Of a DNA stretch of 64,000 nt, positions 26,075 through 35,117 are shown piece by piece. Position 1 is the first letter of the stretch; each line of letters starts with the position of its first letter. The position numbers were made by a program, and so were the translations under genes. A model generated the notes under the pieces. The model searched no databases and was not told the origin of the DNA. It saw only the letters and a program-made list of their open reading frames with translations. Source of the DNA: Deltaproteobacteria bacterium (lineage in GTDB: Bacteria; Myxococcota_A; Polyangia; Polyangiales; JADJMO01); assembly GCA_016182965.1 (NCBI GenBank), contig JACPFM010000133.1:1-64000 (forward strand). Direction: 5' to 3'.

Positions 26075-29000
26075 ATGATCGCCCCTCGCCTTCAGCAAGC
26101 CATCGCGACCCTCGCCTCGTCGGTCGACACGCTGCCCGGGGTGGAGGACGAGCTCCGCGCGCGCTGGTCCGACGGCATCCCCGGCGATCTCCCGCGCGAC
26201 GTAAGGACCGCCGCCGACGAGCTCCAGGAGGCGATGCTGTCGCTCTTGCAGGACCACGAAGCGACCGAGGCGCTCGCGGGGCTCCTCGCCACGCCCGCCC
26301 GCTCCGTCATCCTGCTCTGGTGCACCGCCAACGCGTGGCGCGACGAGATCGCGTTCGCGCGGCTGCTCCGAGGGGCGGCGCGCGAGCAGCGCCGCCCACT
26401 CGACGACGTCGCGAAGCTCGCGCGTCGTCGCGTGATCGAGGGTCCGCTGCTCGACGCGCTCCGGTGTGCGCCGCTGATCGGGCAGGGCGCGGACCTCGCG
26501 TCCGCCGAGAACGTGGAGGCCTGCGCGCGTCTCGAGATCCTCGTCTGGGAGGCGGGCGCGACGGCGCTGCGCATCCAGGAGCTGGGGCGCTGGCTGTGGG
26601 GCTCGGAGGAGACGTTCGACGCGCTCGTGCGCACGCCCGCGCACGGTGCGCTGCGCGGCCGCGTGCTCGCAGCGCGTCGGCTCGAGGTGGCCGCCGACGG
26701 GATGCCCGAAGGCAGCCCGCTGGTCGGCCGCACGCTCGCCGTCCTGCAACCGTTGTTGTTCCACCCCGAGCCCCTCGTGTGGCTGCCTGCCGCGCGCGCG
26801 CTCGGCCGGCTGACCGGGACCATCGACCAGCTCGAGGGCACGCTGCTCGACTGGGTCATGGGCGACGCGAAGGTGCTTCGCCAACGCGCGATCACCGCGT
26901 TCGCGTGCCTGCGCGCGAGACAGCTCAAGATGTTCGGCAGACAGCTGCAGAACATCATCGAGGCGCCCGACGACGTCGGGTGGGTGCTCGCCGCCGTCGC
27001 CGCGGCGACGCCGTACCTGTTCTTCGAGCGCAACGATCTCTTCCAGAACCTGAGCACGCGTGTGCTCGGCGGCGACGGCGGCTCGATCGCGGCGCGCGCG
27101 CTCGCCCGAGGGCTCGCCGCGCTGTTTCGGCGGGGGCTCCACCAGGACGACATCGAGCGACCGCTCAGGGCGCTCCGCGAGAGGGCGCGCCGCGCGCGCC
27201 CCGACTCCCTCGAGGACGCCCGCCGCTGGATCGAGGTCATCGCGGTCACCGATCCGATCGACGGCGCCGAGCGCGATCCGCTGGACCTCGAGATCGGCCT
27301 CGAGAATCTCGTGCGCGTGGCGGCGCGGTACGACGACGTCGAGGCCGACGCGCGCGCCGCACGGTTCGCAGGGTCGGTCGCGCAGTCGTTCGGCGAGGCG
27401 CATCGCCTCGCGATCGGCGCCGGGACGATCCGTGCGCGCGCCGCCGCGATGAACGCGCTCGAGGGGTGTGCGCGCTCGTTCGCGCTTCGGCTCTGGAGAC
27501 CCCTGCTCGCGACCTCGCCGACCGCCGAGCACGTCGAGGAGCCGAGCCTCGAAGAGGCGTGGAAGATCCTCGCGCGCGCGCCGGCCGACATCCTCGACCA
27601 CGTGACCGAGGCGCGGCGCGCACGCGGATCGGACGCGCCGGAGCTGCGGACGCTCGAGGTGCTCGCCGTGCGGATCGGCGGCTACGCGCTCGACGCGTGC
27701 GGCGAGGGCGAGGTCGGCCCGAGACCGGGTGAGGCCGCGCACCAGACCTGTCTCTGGCTGCGCAAGCTCGACGCGCTGGCCGGCGCGGCGCGCGAGGTGC
27801 CGCCGGCGCTGCAGACCGCGCTCGGCACGCTGTTGTGGCGGCTCGTCGACACCACGCGCGGCACGTCGCTCGGCGAGGTAGACGACGTGCGCTGGCTCGG
27901 TCCGTTCGCCGCCTGGTGGGCGCTGGTGATCGATCGACCGGCGATGCTGCTGCAGCTCGCGACGGCGCTGCCCATCATGGAGGCAGGCGCGCTCGCGCGC
28001 TGCTGCGAGCAGGCCGACGCGCTGCGTACGGCCTTGTCCTCTGGCCAGGCGGACGGCACGTGGGGGGACTCGGTCGCGGCGACGCTCGCGGAGCTCCACG
28101 CCGAGGACACCGAGCTCGCCGAGGCGCTCGCCGATCTGTCGCGGGCGCTCGCGGCGTTCGCGGGCGCGGCGAGCAACCGGCCGAGCATCGACGATCTGTG
28201 TCTCCAGCTCGTCTTCGCGGGCGAGCGCCTGCAGGGCGCGCTCGCCGATCCGGTGCGCGCGCTCCACGCGGCCAGCGAGGCGAGCCGCGAGGACTCGCTG
28301 TCGAGGCGCGAGACCGAGAACGCGCCACGCATCGCTGCGCTCGTCGCCCGAGCGATCCGCTCGCGCGACGTGTCGATGCTCGAGGTCTGGCTCGCCTCGC
28401 TCGGACCGATCGCGTCGGTGCTCCTAGAACAGGCGGTGCAGGGCGCGATGCGTCGATCGCCGCCTCCGCCGCCTCCGACGCGCAAACCCGAGGTGAAGCT
28501 GATCGAGGGCTACGAGCTGATCGCGCCGCTCGGCGAGGGCGGCATCGGCTCGGTGTGGCTCGTGCGCAAGCCGGGCGCCGATCGCCTGTTCGTGCTGAAG
28601 ATCCCGAAAGCCGACGCGCTCGCGAGCGCGACGCCGACGGAGCGCGAAGGCATCCTCGCGTCGTTCGTCGAGGAGGCGAAGGCGCTCGCCGGTCTCTATC
28701 ACCCGAACGTCGCGAACATCATCGATCGCGGCGTGTCGTCCGGGGTCCCCTTCCTCGTGCTCGAGTACCTGATCGGCGCCGATCTGCGGCAGTACTCGAT
28801 GGCGCAGAAGATGTCGCTGTTCGAGCTGCGCACCGTGGTGCTCGAGGCGTGCGCCGGCCTCGACGCGCTGCACCGCGCGGGCCTCGTGCATCGCGACATC
28901 AAGCCGGCGAACATCTGGCTGCGGCTGCCGCTCTCGGGAGGCGAGCGCTTCGATCCCGGAAAGCACCGCGATCCCGCGCGCGTTCAGCCTCTGAGCTCGG

Positions 29001-29374
29001 TGGTCATCGACTTCGGCATGGTGCGCGCGACGCGCATCCCGCCGGCCGGAGCGGGCCGCTTCGTCACCGGCACCGTCGGCTACATCGCGCCGGAGCAGGT
29101 GCTCGATCCGGTGGAACTCGATCCACGCGCCGACGTGTACGCGCTCGCGGGCACCCTCTACAACGTCACGACGGGACGCTCGTTCTTCGACGAGATCGAG
29201 GGGCAGCGCGATCGGATCCTCGCGCACCTGCGACGTGATCCGTTCGAGGATCCCGAGCGGCTGCGCGGGTTCCCCGCGGCGATCGCCAAGGTGCTGCGGG
29301 AGGCGACGCTTCGTAACCCCGGCGACCGCCCGTCGCCGATGGAGCTCGGCCGCGCCTTCGCGGCGGCGCTATGA
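26075..29374 (+). CDS. Large Ser/Thr protein kinase on an alpha-helical repeat scaffold
   Basis: 1099 residues. The C-terminal kinase domain (about 812-1095) is complete: glycine loop LGEGGIGSVWLV, lysine in FVLKIPK, catalytic HRDIKPANIW (about 937), metal-binding VIDFGMVRA (about 978) and GTVGYIAPEQ (about 1003). The first roughly 800 residues are Ala/Leu/Arg-rich helices without a transmembrane segment, most like HEAT/ARM-type repeats. Usually bacterial kinases carry the kinase first, so the N-terminal scaffold is unusual. ATG 26075 has a GAGGA nearby. KptA follows 9 bases later and could be co-transcribed. Confidence 0.9.
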   Translation: MIAPRLQQAIATLASSVDTLPGVEDELRARWSDGIPGDLPRDVRTAADELQEAMLSLLQDHEATEALAGLLATPARSVILLWCTANAWRDEIAFARLLRGAAREQRRPLDDVAKLARRRVIEGPLLDALRCAPLIGQGADLASAENVEACARLEILVWEAGATALRIQELGRWLWGSEETFDALVRTPAHGALRGRVLAARRLEVAADGMPEGSPLVGRTLAVLQPLLFHPEPLVWLPAARALGRLTGTIDQLEGTLLDWVMGDAKVLRQRAITAFACLRARQLKMFGRQLQNIIEAPDDVGWVLAAVAAATPYLFFERNDLFQNLSTRVLGGDGGSIAARALARGLAALFRRGLHQDDIERPLRALRERARRARPDSLEDARRWIEVIAVTDPIDGAERDPLDLEIGLENLVRVAARYDDVEADARAARFAGSVAQSFGEAHRLAIGAGTIRARAAAMNALEGCARSFALRLWRPLLATSPTAEHVEEPSLEEAWKILARAPADILDHVTEARRARGSDAPELRTLEVLAVRIGGYALDACGEGEVGPRPGEAAHQTCLWLRKLDALAGAAREVPPALQTALGTLLWRLVDTTRGTSLGEVDDVRWLGPFAAWWALVIDRPAMLLQLATALPIMEAGALARCCEQADALRTALSSGQADGTWGDSVAATLAELHAEDTELAEALADLSRALAAFAGAASNRPSIDDLCLQLVFAGERLQGALADPVRALHAASEASREDSLSRRETENAPRIAALVARAIRSRDVSMLEVWLASLGPIASVLLEQAVQGAMRRSPPPPPPTRKPEVKLIEGYELIAPLGEGGIGSVWLVRKPGADRLFVLKIPKADALASATPTEREGILASFVEEAKALAGLYHPNVANIIDRGVSSGVPFLVLEYLIGADLRQYSMAQKMSLFELRTVVLEACAGLDALHRAGLVHRDIKPANIWLRLPLSGGERFDPGKHRDPARVQPLSSVVIDFGMVRATRIPPAGAGRFVTGTVGYIAPEQVLDPVELDPRADVYALAGTLYNVTTGRSFFDEIEGQRDRILAHLRRDPFEDPERLRGFPAAIAKVLREATLRNPGDRPSPMELGRAFAAAL

Positions 29375-29383
29375 GGGCGACGA

Positions 29384-29914
29384 ATGGATCGCGTCGCAAC
29401 CAGCAAGTTCCTCAGTTACGTGCTGCGGCATCACCCCGCTGCGATCGGGATCACGCTCGACGAGGCGGGGTGGGTCGCGGTCGACGCGCTGCTCGACGCG
29501 CTCCGCGCGCACGGTCGCCCGCTCGAGCGCGAGCAGCTCGAGGAGATCGTGCGCACGAGCGACAAGCAGCGCTTCGCCCTCGAGCACGGCCGAATCCGCG
29601 CGCACCAGGGCCACTCGGTCGCGGTCGACCTCGCCCTTTCGCCGCGTGAGCCGCCGCTGACGCTGTTCCACGGGACGGTCGCACGGTTCCTCGACTCGAT
29701 CCGGCGAGAAGGGTTGAGGCGCGGCGCCCGGACCCACGTCCACCTGTCGGCGGACTTCGTGACCGCGCAGAGCGTCGGCGCGCGGCGTGGAGCGGCAGTG
29801 GTTCTCGTGGTCGACGCGGCGTCGATGCACCGGGAGGGCCACGATTTCTCGGTCACCGAGAACGGCGTGTGGCTCGTCGAGGCGGTCCCCGCTCGGTTCA
29901 TCTCATTTCCGTAA
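29384..29914 (+). CDS. kptA: RNA 2'-phosphotransferase (KptA/Tpt1)
   Basis: 176 residues, normal length. KptA/Tpt1 transfers a 2'-phosphate from RNA to NAD+, forming ADP-ribose 1'',2''-cyclic phosphate. Family signatures are all present: FLSYVLRHHPAAIGITLDEAGWV, the RNA-binding wing TSDKQRFAL, RAHQGHSVAVDL, FHGT, and HVHLSADFVTAQ with the NAD-contacting residues. Bacteria generally lack the tRNA splicing that makes 2'-phosphates, so the cellular substrate is unknown. Its 3' end overlaps that of the convergent HAD-like gene by 17 bases. Confidence 0.95.
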   Translation: MDRVATSKFLSYVLRHHPAAIGITLDEAGWVAVDALLDALRAHGRPLEREQLEEIVRTSDKQRFALEHGRIRAHQGHSVAVDLALSPREPPLTLFHGTVARFLDSIRREGLRRGARTHVHLSADFVTAQSVGARRGAAVVLVVDAASMHREGHDFSVTENGVWLVEAVPARFISFP

Positions 29915-30380
29915 CGGCGCGGAGGGCCCGTCGCCAGTCGGGAGCGGCGATCATCCCGCCCTCTGCGCGCGCGGCGCCGAAGAGGATCAACCTCGGTACG
30001 AGGCCGCGCATCGCGCGGAGCACGTCCGCGCGGTCGTCGACGAAGCGATCGAGGCCGAGGTCGACCGCGATGGCCGCTTTGTCGCGCCGCTCGCGGCAGA
30101 AACGCAGGTGGCTCGCAGCGAGGCCGGTGTGCGCGAAGAAACGGTGAGCATCGAGCCAGAGCCGCGTCCTCCGCTCGATCCGCGGCCCACACTTCGAAAC
30201 GAGCCAGACCCGGCCTTCGAACGCCTCGACGATCTCCGCGACGGCCTCGAACGCGCCGGACACTGCGGGCGCCCTCAGCGCCTGCTCGTCGCTCGCTCCG
30301 AGGAACGAGGTGTCCGGGCCGTCGCCGGCGATGATCACCCGCCCGATGTCGAAGCGACCGGCTGGGAGGTGACCCTCCAC
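29898..30380 (-). CDS. HAD-like phosphatase domain protein, possibly 5'-rearranged
   Basis: About 160 residues. The body resembles a HAD-type phosphatase family: FDIGRVIIAGDGPDTSF (expected VD-x-GRVI), FEGRVWLVSKCGPRI, WLDAHRFF, HLRFCRERRDK and LDRFVDDRADV. The first strand lacks the canonical DxD nucleophile pair, so catalysis is in doubt. Homology appears to begin at about 30354, exactly where a LysR-like remnant begins on the other strand. The native start seems lost. GTG 30380 or GTG 30338 could serve. It converges with kptA and may be a partner in nucleotide or RNA-end metabolism, by context only. Confidence 0.62.
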   Translation of the reverse strand: MEGHLPAGRFDIGRVIIAGDGPDTSFLGASDEQALRAPAVSGAFEAVAEIVEAFEGRVWLVSKCGPRIERRTRLWLDAHRFFAHTGLAASHLRFCRERRDKAAIAVDLGLDRFVDDRADVLRAMRGLVPRLILFGAARAEGGMIAAPDWRRALRAVTEMR

Positions 30381-30596
30381 TTCGTCGCGCTCGGCCTCGG
30401 GCTGGCCATCGTCAACGGCTGCTGCCGACTGCCGCGCGGGCTGGTGGGCCGCCCAATCGTCGATCTGGCGTCCGTCGACTACCGGGTCGTCCACGCGAAG
30501 GCGCTGCGGCCGGACGTCCGAGCGCTCGTCGAGACGCTCCGCGCACACGCCGAGGACTGGCGCGTTGCGCGCGACGTGGCGGTCGCGCGGCAATAG
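30363..30596 (+). pseudogene. LysR-family regulator C-terminal fragment
   Basis: About 77 codons in one frame read VALGLGLAIVNGCCRLPRG, then a strand-rich segment ending in VRALVETLRAH and a TAA-like end. This matches the C-terminal end of LysR substrate-binding domains. The DNA-binding domain and most of the effector domain are missing. The upstream border coincides with the start of the HAD-like sequence on the opposite strand, so this is a rearrangement scar. It is not expected to be functional. Confidence 0.55.
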
Positions 30597-30674
30597 CTGT
30601 TTGACCGTCGACGCTCGGCAACGCCTGCGGCGACAACCCCAGGCCGAGCCGGCGAGTCGGTGAAGTCCGAAGGA

Positions 30675-30719
30675 CTTGAGGTGCAGTCGGTGCCCCGGAC
30701 TTCAGTCCGGGGGGATTTT
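30675..30719. repeat. Dispersed hairpin repeat, possible terminator (second copy)
   Basis: The leader CTTGAGGTGCAGTCGGTG is followed by the stem CCCCGGACT (30693-30701) and AGTCCGGGG (30704-30712), then GGATTTT. It shares the leader and hairpin design with 5294-5345. It lies 8 bases beyond the stop of atpC in a convergent junction and could terminate transcription from the plus side. REP-like dispersal is an alternative. Confidence 0.72.
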
Positions 30720-30726
30720 CAGATCT

Positions 30727-31197
30727 TCAGTTGGGCTCGCCGCCCTTGTTGCCGCCGCGGCGGCCGGGGGGCCACACGTCGGTGAGCGCGAGCTGCGCCT
30801 CGCACCACTCGGCGCGCGCCGAGAACTCGTTGAAGCGGGCGCCCGACTCGACGCCCTGCTCGGCGAGGCTGGTGAGCGCCTCGCGCGCCTCTTCGAGCGT
30901 GCGCCTGGTGGCCGCCGGATCGATCTCCTCCTCGACGACGAAGTGCTCGGTGATCACGAGCACCTTGTCGGGACCGGCCTCGGCGAAGCCGGGGCCGATC
31001 ACCGCGCGCGAGAGCTGGCCCTTCACGCGCCAGGTGAGGACGCCCGACCGCAGCGCCGCGAGCAGCGGCAGGTGACCGGGGAGCACGCCGAACTCGCCGT
31101 GCACGCTCGGCGCCTGCACCTCGTCGGCCAGGACCCGGATCGCCACGCCGTGGCGGGTGACCACCTCGAGGTGGATGCCGTCGATCGGGTCGGCCAT
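30727..31197 (-). CDS. atpC: ATP synthase F1 epsilon subunit
   Basis: 156 residues, somewhat longer than the usual 130-140. Epsilon links the central stalk to the catalytic ring and inhibits ATP hydrolysis. The beta-sandwich N-domain is clear: LEVVTRHGVAIRVLADEVQAPSVHGEFGVLPGHLPLLAAL, then the C-terminal helical arm and a Gly-rich tail. ATG 31197 overlaps the last base of atpD's stop, in an ATGA arrangement. The operon here is only atpD-atpC. The genes for the other F1 and Fo subunits are not in the window. Confidence 0.95.
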   Translation of the reverse strand: MADPIDGIHLEVVTRHGVAIRVLADEVQAPSVHGEFGVLPGHLPLLAALRSGVLTWRVKGQLSRAVIGPGFAEAGPDKVLVITEHFVVEEEIDPAATRRTLEEAREALTSLAEQGVESGARFNEFSARAEWCEAQLALTDVWPPGRRGGNKGGEPN

Positions 31198-32639
31198 CAG
31201 GCGCCTGCCTTCATCTTGGCGGCCTTGTCCTTGACCATCTCGATGTTGCCGACGAGGTAGAAGGCCTGCTCGGGCAGGTCGTCGTACTTGCCGGTCATGA
31301 TCTCTTCGAAGGACTCGATGGTGTCCTTCAGCGGCACGTACTGCCCCGCGAGGCCGGTGAACTGCGCGGCGACGAAGAACGGCTGCGAGAGGAACTTCTG
31401 GATCTTGCGGGCGCGGGCGACGAGGAGCTTGTCGTCTTCCGACCGCTCGTCCATGCCGAGGATGGCGATGATGTCCTGCAGGTCCTTGTAGCGCTGCAGC
31501 GTGCGCTGCACGTCGCGGGCGACGCGGTAGTGACGCTCGCCGATGACCTTCGGATCGAGCAGCGTGCTCGTGGAGTCGAGCGGGTCGACGGCCGGGTAGA
31601 TGCCCAGCTCGGCGATCGCGCGCGAGAGCACCGTCGTCGCGTCGAGGTGGGCGAACGTGGTGGCCGGCGCCGGGTCGGTGAGGTCGTCGGCGGGCACGTA
31701 CACGGCCTGCACCGAGGTGATCGACCCCTTGTTCGTCGAGGTGATGCGCTCCTGGAGGGTGCCCATCTCGGTCGCGAGGGTCGGCTGGTAACCGACGGCG
31801 CTCGGGATGCGGCCGAGGAGCGCGGACACCTCGGAGCCCGCCTGCGTGAAGCGGAAGATGTTGTCGACGAAGAGGAGGACGTCCTGGCCCTCGACGTCGC
31901 GGAAGTACTCGGCGGCGGTCAGCGCGGAGAGCGCGACGCGCGCGCGCGCGCCCGGCGGCTCGTTCATCTGGCCGTAGATCAGCGCGGCCTTCGAGAGGAC
32001 GGAGGCGCCCGACTCGAGCTTCGACTCCATCATCTCGAGGTACAGGTCGTTGCCCTCGCGCGTGCGCTCGCCGACGCCGGCGAAGCACGACACGCCGCCG
32101 TGCGCCTTCGCGACGTTGTTGATCAGCTCCATGATGAGGACGGTCTTGCCGACGCCGGCGCCGCCGAAGAGGCCGATCTTGCCGCCCTTGCGGTAGGGGG
32201 CGAGGAGGTCGATGACCTTGATGCCGGTCTCGAAGATCTCGACCTTCGTCGACTGGTCGACGTAGGGAGGGGGCGCCCGGTGGATCGGCATCGTCTTCGA
32301 GTAGTCGAGGCGCGCCCCGCCATCGACCGGCTCACCGACGACGTTGAGGATGCGGCCGAGCACCTGCGGGCCGACGGGCATCGCGATCGGCGCGCCGCTG
32401 TCGCGGCACTCCATCCCGCGGACCAGGCCGTCGGTGGAGTCCATCGCGATGGTGCGGACCATCGACTCGCCGAGGTGCTGCGCGACCTCGAGGACCAGGT
32501 TGTCGGGCAGGTTGCTGATCGACGGGTTGCTGACCTTCAGCGCGTTGTAGATGGCGGGGAGCTTGCCCGGCGTGAACTCGACGTCCACCACGGGGCCGAT
32601 GACCTGTCGGATCTTTCCTGCGTTCTGGAGATTCGCCAT
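31197..32639 (-). CDS. atpD: ATP synthase F1 beta subunit
   Basis: 480 residues, family length. It forms the catalytic sites of F1. The P-loop GGAGVGKT is at residues 159-166, VGERTREGNDLY follows, then the ALTAAEYFRDVEGQDVLLFVDNIFRFTQAGSEVS region with the Walker B aspartate, and the classic SAVGYQPTLATEMG. The N-terminal beta barrel begins KIRQVIGPVVDVEF. It is coupled to atpC, with no atpA, atpG or atpH upstream, so it is a split F1 locus. Confidence 0.98.
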   Translation of the reverse strand: MANLQNAGKIRQVIGPVVDVEFTPGKLPAIYNALKVSNPSISNLPDNLVLEVAQHLGESMVRTIAMDSTDGLVRGMECRDSGAPIAMPVGPQVLGRILNVVGEPVDGGARLDYSKTMPIHRAPPPYVDQSTKVEIFETGIKVIDLLAPYRKGGKIGLFGGAGVGKTVLIMELINNVAKAHGGVSCFAGVGERTREGNDLYLEMMESKLESGASVLSKAALIYGQMNEPPGARARVALSALTAAEYFRDVEGQDVLLFVDNIFRFTQAGSEVSALLGRIPSAVGYQPTLATEMGTLQERITSTNKGSITSVQAVYVPADDLTDPAPATTFAHLDATTVLSRAIAELGIYPAVDPLDSTSTLLDPKVIGERHYRVARDVQRTLQRYKDLQDIIAILGMDERSEDDKLLVARARKIQKFLSQPFFVAAQFTGLAGQYVPLKDTIESFEEIMTGKYDDLPEQAFYLVGNIEMVKDKAAKMKAGA

Positions 32640-32814
32640 CTTTTAGGTGCCTCTGAAGGTTCTCGGATCGGGGCGCGCGCCGCGGCGCTGAGAGTCGAAC
32701 CGCGGGCGCGCGGGTATCACGGCGCCCGCCCGCTTTCAACGGGTACTGAACGCCCGTACGGCCGCGCGGCGGGTCGCCGGGGACGTGGGGCTCGAAATGG
32801 TGCGGGAAAAGTCT

Positions 32815-33519
<705 letters not shown>

Positions 33520-33544
33520 GCTCTGCGCCGGATAACACGGGAAC

Positions 33545-35074
33545 CTACTGCTTGCATCCCTCGAGGAACTTGTCTTTCAGCTTGATGCGCGTCGCCCAGT
33601 TGTCCTTCGCGGTCTTGTCGATGCCGCTCATGCCCGGGAGCCTGAGCTTGTACGCCTCGACGTAGAGCGGCTCGCCGTCGGAGCACTTGCCGGCGCGAGC
33701 GACGCACTCGGCGCCGCGGTCGAGCGCGTTGATGCCCTGCTGCTTCGCGCTCATCGCGGTCGCGTCCTTCGGGTCGAGCTTGGTGACCTTGGCGTAGATC
33801 GCGTCGAACTTCGCCTTGCAGACCTTGGCCGTGACCGGCTTGGTCTTGCCGGTCGAGTAGTCCAGGGTCAGCTCGTTCATCTCGCGGCTGGCGCGCTCGA
33901 CGAAGTCGACGGCGTTGGTGGCGGTGGACGCGGGGCACTCGGCGTTCGCGAAGGTGCGCGCCCTCTTGTCGAGGTCCTCCTCCGAGATGATCTTCTTGGT
34001 GTCCTGCGCGGCGATGGTCGCGCGGTAGTCCTTGGTGCCCTGCTCGCACTTGCCCGCGCGCATCAGGCAGCGCGCGCGGGTGATCTTCGCGCCCTCGTTG
34101 TCGAACTGGTTCGGGTCGAGCTTGAGCGCGCGATCGAAGTCCTTCAGGCAGCCCTCGCCGTCGCCCTGGGCGAGCTTCGCGATGGCGGACTGATAGGCCT
34201 TGTTCGCCTGATCCATGGCGAGGCCCTTCTCGCTCGCCTCGGCGAGCGTCGGTCCGCCGGGCGTGGGCGGCGGCGTCGGCGTCCCGGCGCCGGCGACCGT
34301 CGGCGCGTCGGGGGCGGCCTCGATCTTCCGGAGGACCAGGCGAATCGGGACGCGGCACGCGTTGAGGTTGTTGGTGGTGCAGCTCTTGAGATCGCCGCCG
34401 TGACCGAGCTGCGCCTCCTTGTGCTTGGCCTTGCCGCCCGCGCCCGCGCCGAAGCTGCTGGCCTCGGCCTCGCCTTCGACGTGCGAGGTGCTCTCGAGCT
34501 CGAACGCGCCGAGGTTGTACGAAGAGACGAAGTGCGTGGCGCCCTGGCAGCCGGGGTAGCCGGCGAGATCCTTCGCGTAGACCATGTCGCGCGAGTCGAT
34601 GGCGACGCCGCTCACGAAGTACTTGAGGTGCAGCGTCTCGCCGGCGGCGACCTTGGCGGAGAGCGACACCGCGCCGAGCGGCAGCTTCGCGTAGAGCTCT
34701 CCCTCGTCGGCGATGTCGAAGCCCTGCACGGTGCCGCTCGTCCACTGGGGTTGACCGTAGGTGCCGAACTTGCCCGCGATGGAGTTGTCGCTGCAGCGGT
34801 CGAGCACCTCGATCTTGCAGCCGGTGTACTTGACGAACACCGTGTCGCGCGCGGCCTTCGCCTCGAAGCTCGCGAGGTCGGTCGCGTCCCACTCGACGAC
34901 GAACGGCCGCTCGTGCCCGTGTGCCGCTTCGTCGCACTTCTTCGCGACGGCCGTCGCATCGAGCATCTGCGCGCGCCCCTTCACCTTCACGTCGGCGCTG
35001 CCTTTGACGGAGCCGCCGCCGCAGCCGAGGGCGAGGACCGGGAACGCGAAGAGGAGAAGGAGGGGCGGGCGCAT
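33545..35074 (-). CDS. TPR-like lipoprotein
   Basis: 509 residues. Signal and lipobox PVLALGC (Cys near residue 18). Two halves are visible: a beta-rich N-terminal part (about 30-250) with conserved Cys, and a Gly/Pro-rich linker (about 255-275) followed by TPR-like helical repeats (QANKAYQSAIAKLAQGDGEGCLKDFDRALKLDP, about 290-320, with a further repeat later). It likely sits in the periplasm as an outer-membrane lipoprotein. Role unknown. It lies upstream of lolD in the same direction, 25 bases apart. Confidence 0.78.
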   Translation of the reverse strand: MRPPLLLLFAFPVLALGCGGGSVKGSADVKVKGRAQMLDATAVAKKCDEAAHGHERPFVVEWDATDLASFEAKAARDTVFVKYTGCKIEVLDRCSDNSIAGKFGTYGQPQWTSGTVQGFDIADEGELYAKLPLGAVSLSAKVAAGETLHLKYFVSGVAIDSRDMVYAKDLAGYPGCQGATHFVSSYNLGAFELESTSHVEGEAEASSFGAGAGGKAKHKEAQLGHGGDLKSCTTNNLNACRVPIRLVLRKIEAAPDAPTVAGAGTPTPPPTPGGPTLAEASEKGLAMDQANKAYQSAIAKLAQGDGEGCLKDFDRALKLDPNQFDNEGAKITRARCLMRAGKCEQGTKDYRATIAAQDTKKIISEEDLDKRARTFANAECPASTATNAVDFVERASREMNELTLDYSTGKTKPVTAKVCKAKFDAIYAKVTKLDPKDATAMSAKQQGINALDRGAECVARAGKCSDGEPLYVEAYKLRLPGMSGIDKTAKDNWATRIKLKDKFLEGCKQ

Positions 35075-35117
35075 GCGCCGGGCAGTGTACGGGAAGAGCC
35101 GGGCGACCGTCGACGCA

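Noticed and set aside
29787..30596. A full 269-residue protein on the plus strand including the LysR-like end
   Set aside because: Its first two thirds are antisense to the HAD-like gene and overlap kptA. Only the last 77 codons have LysR character, so I call that part a remnant.
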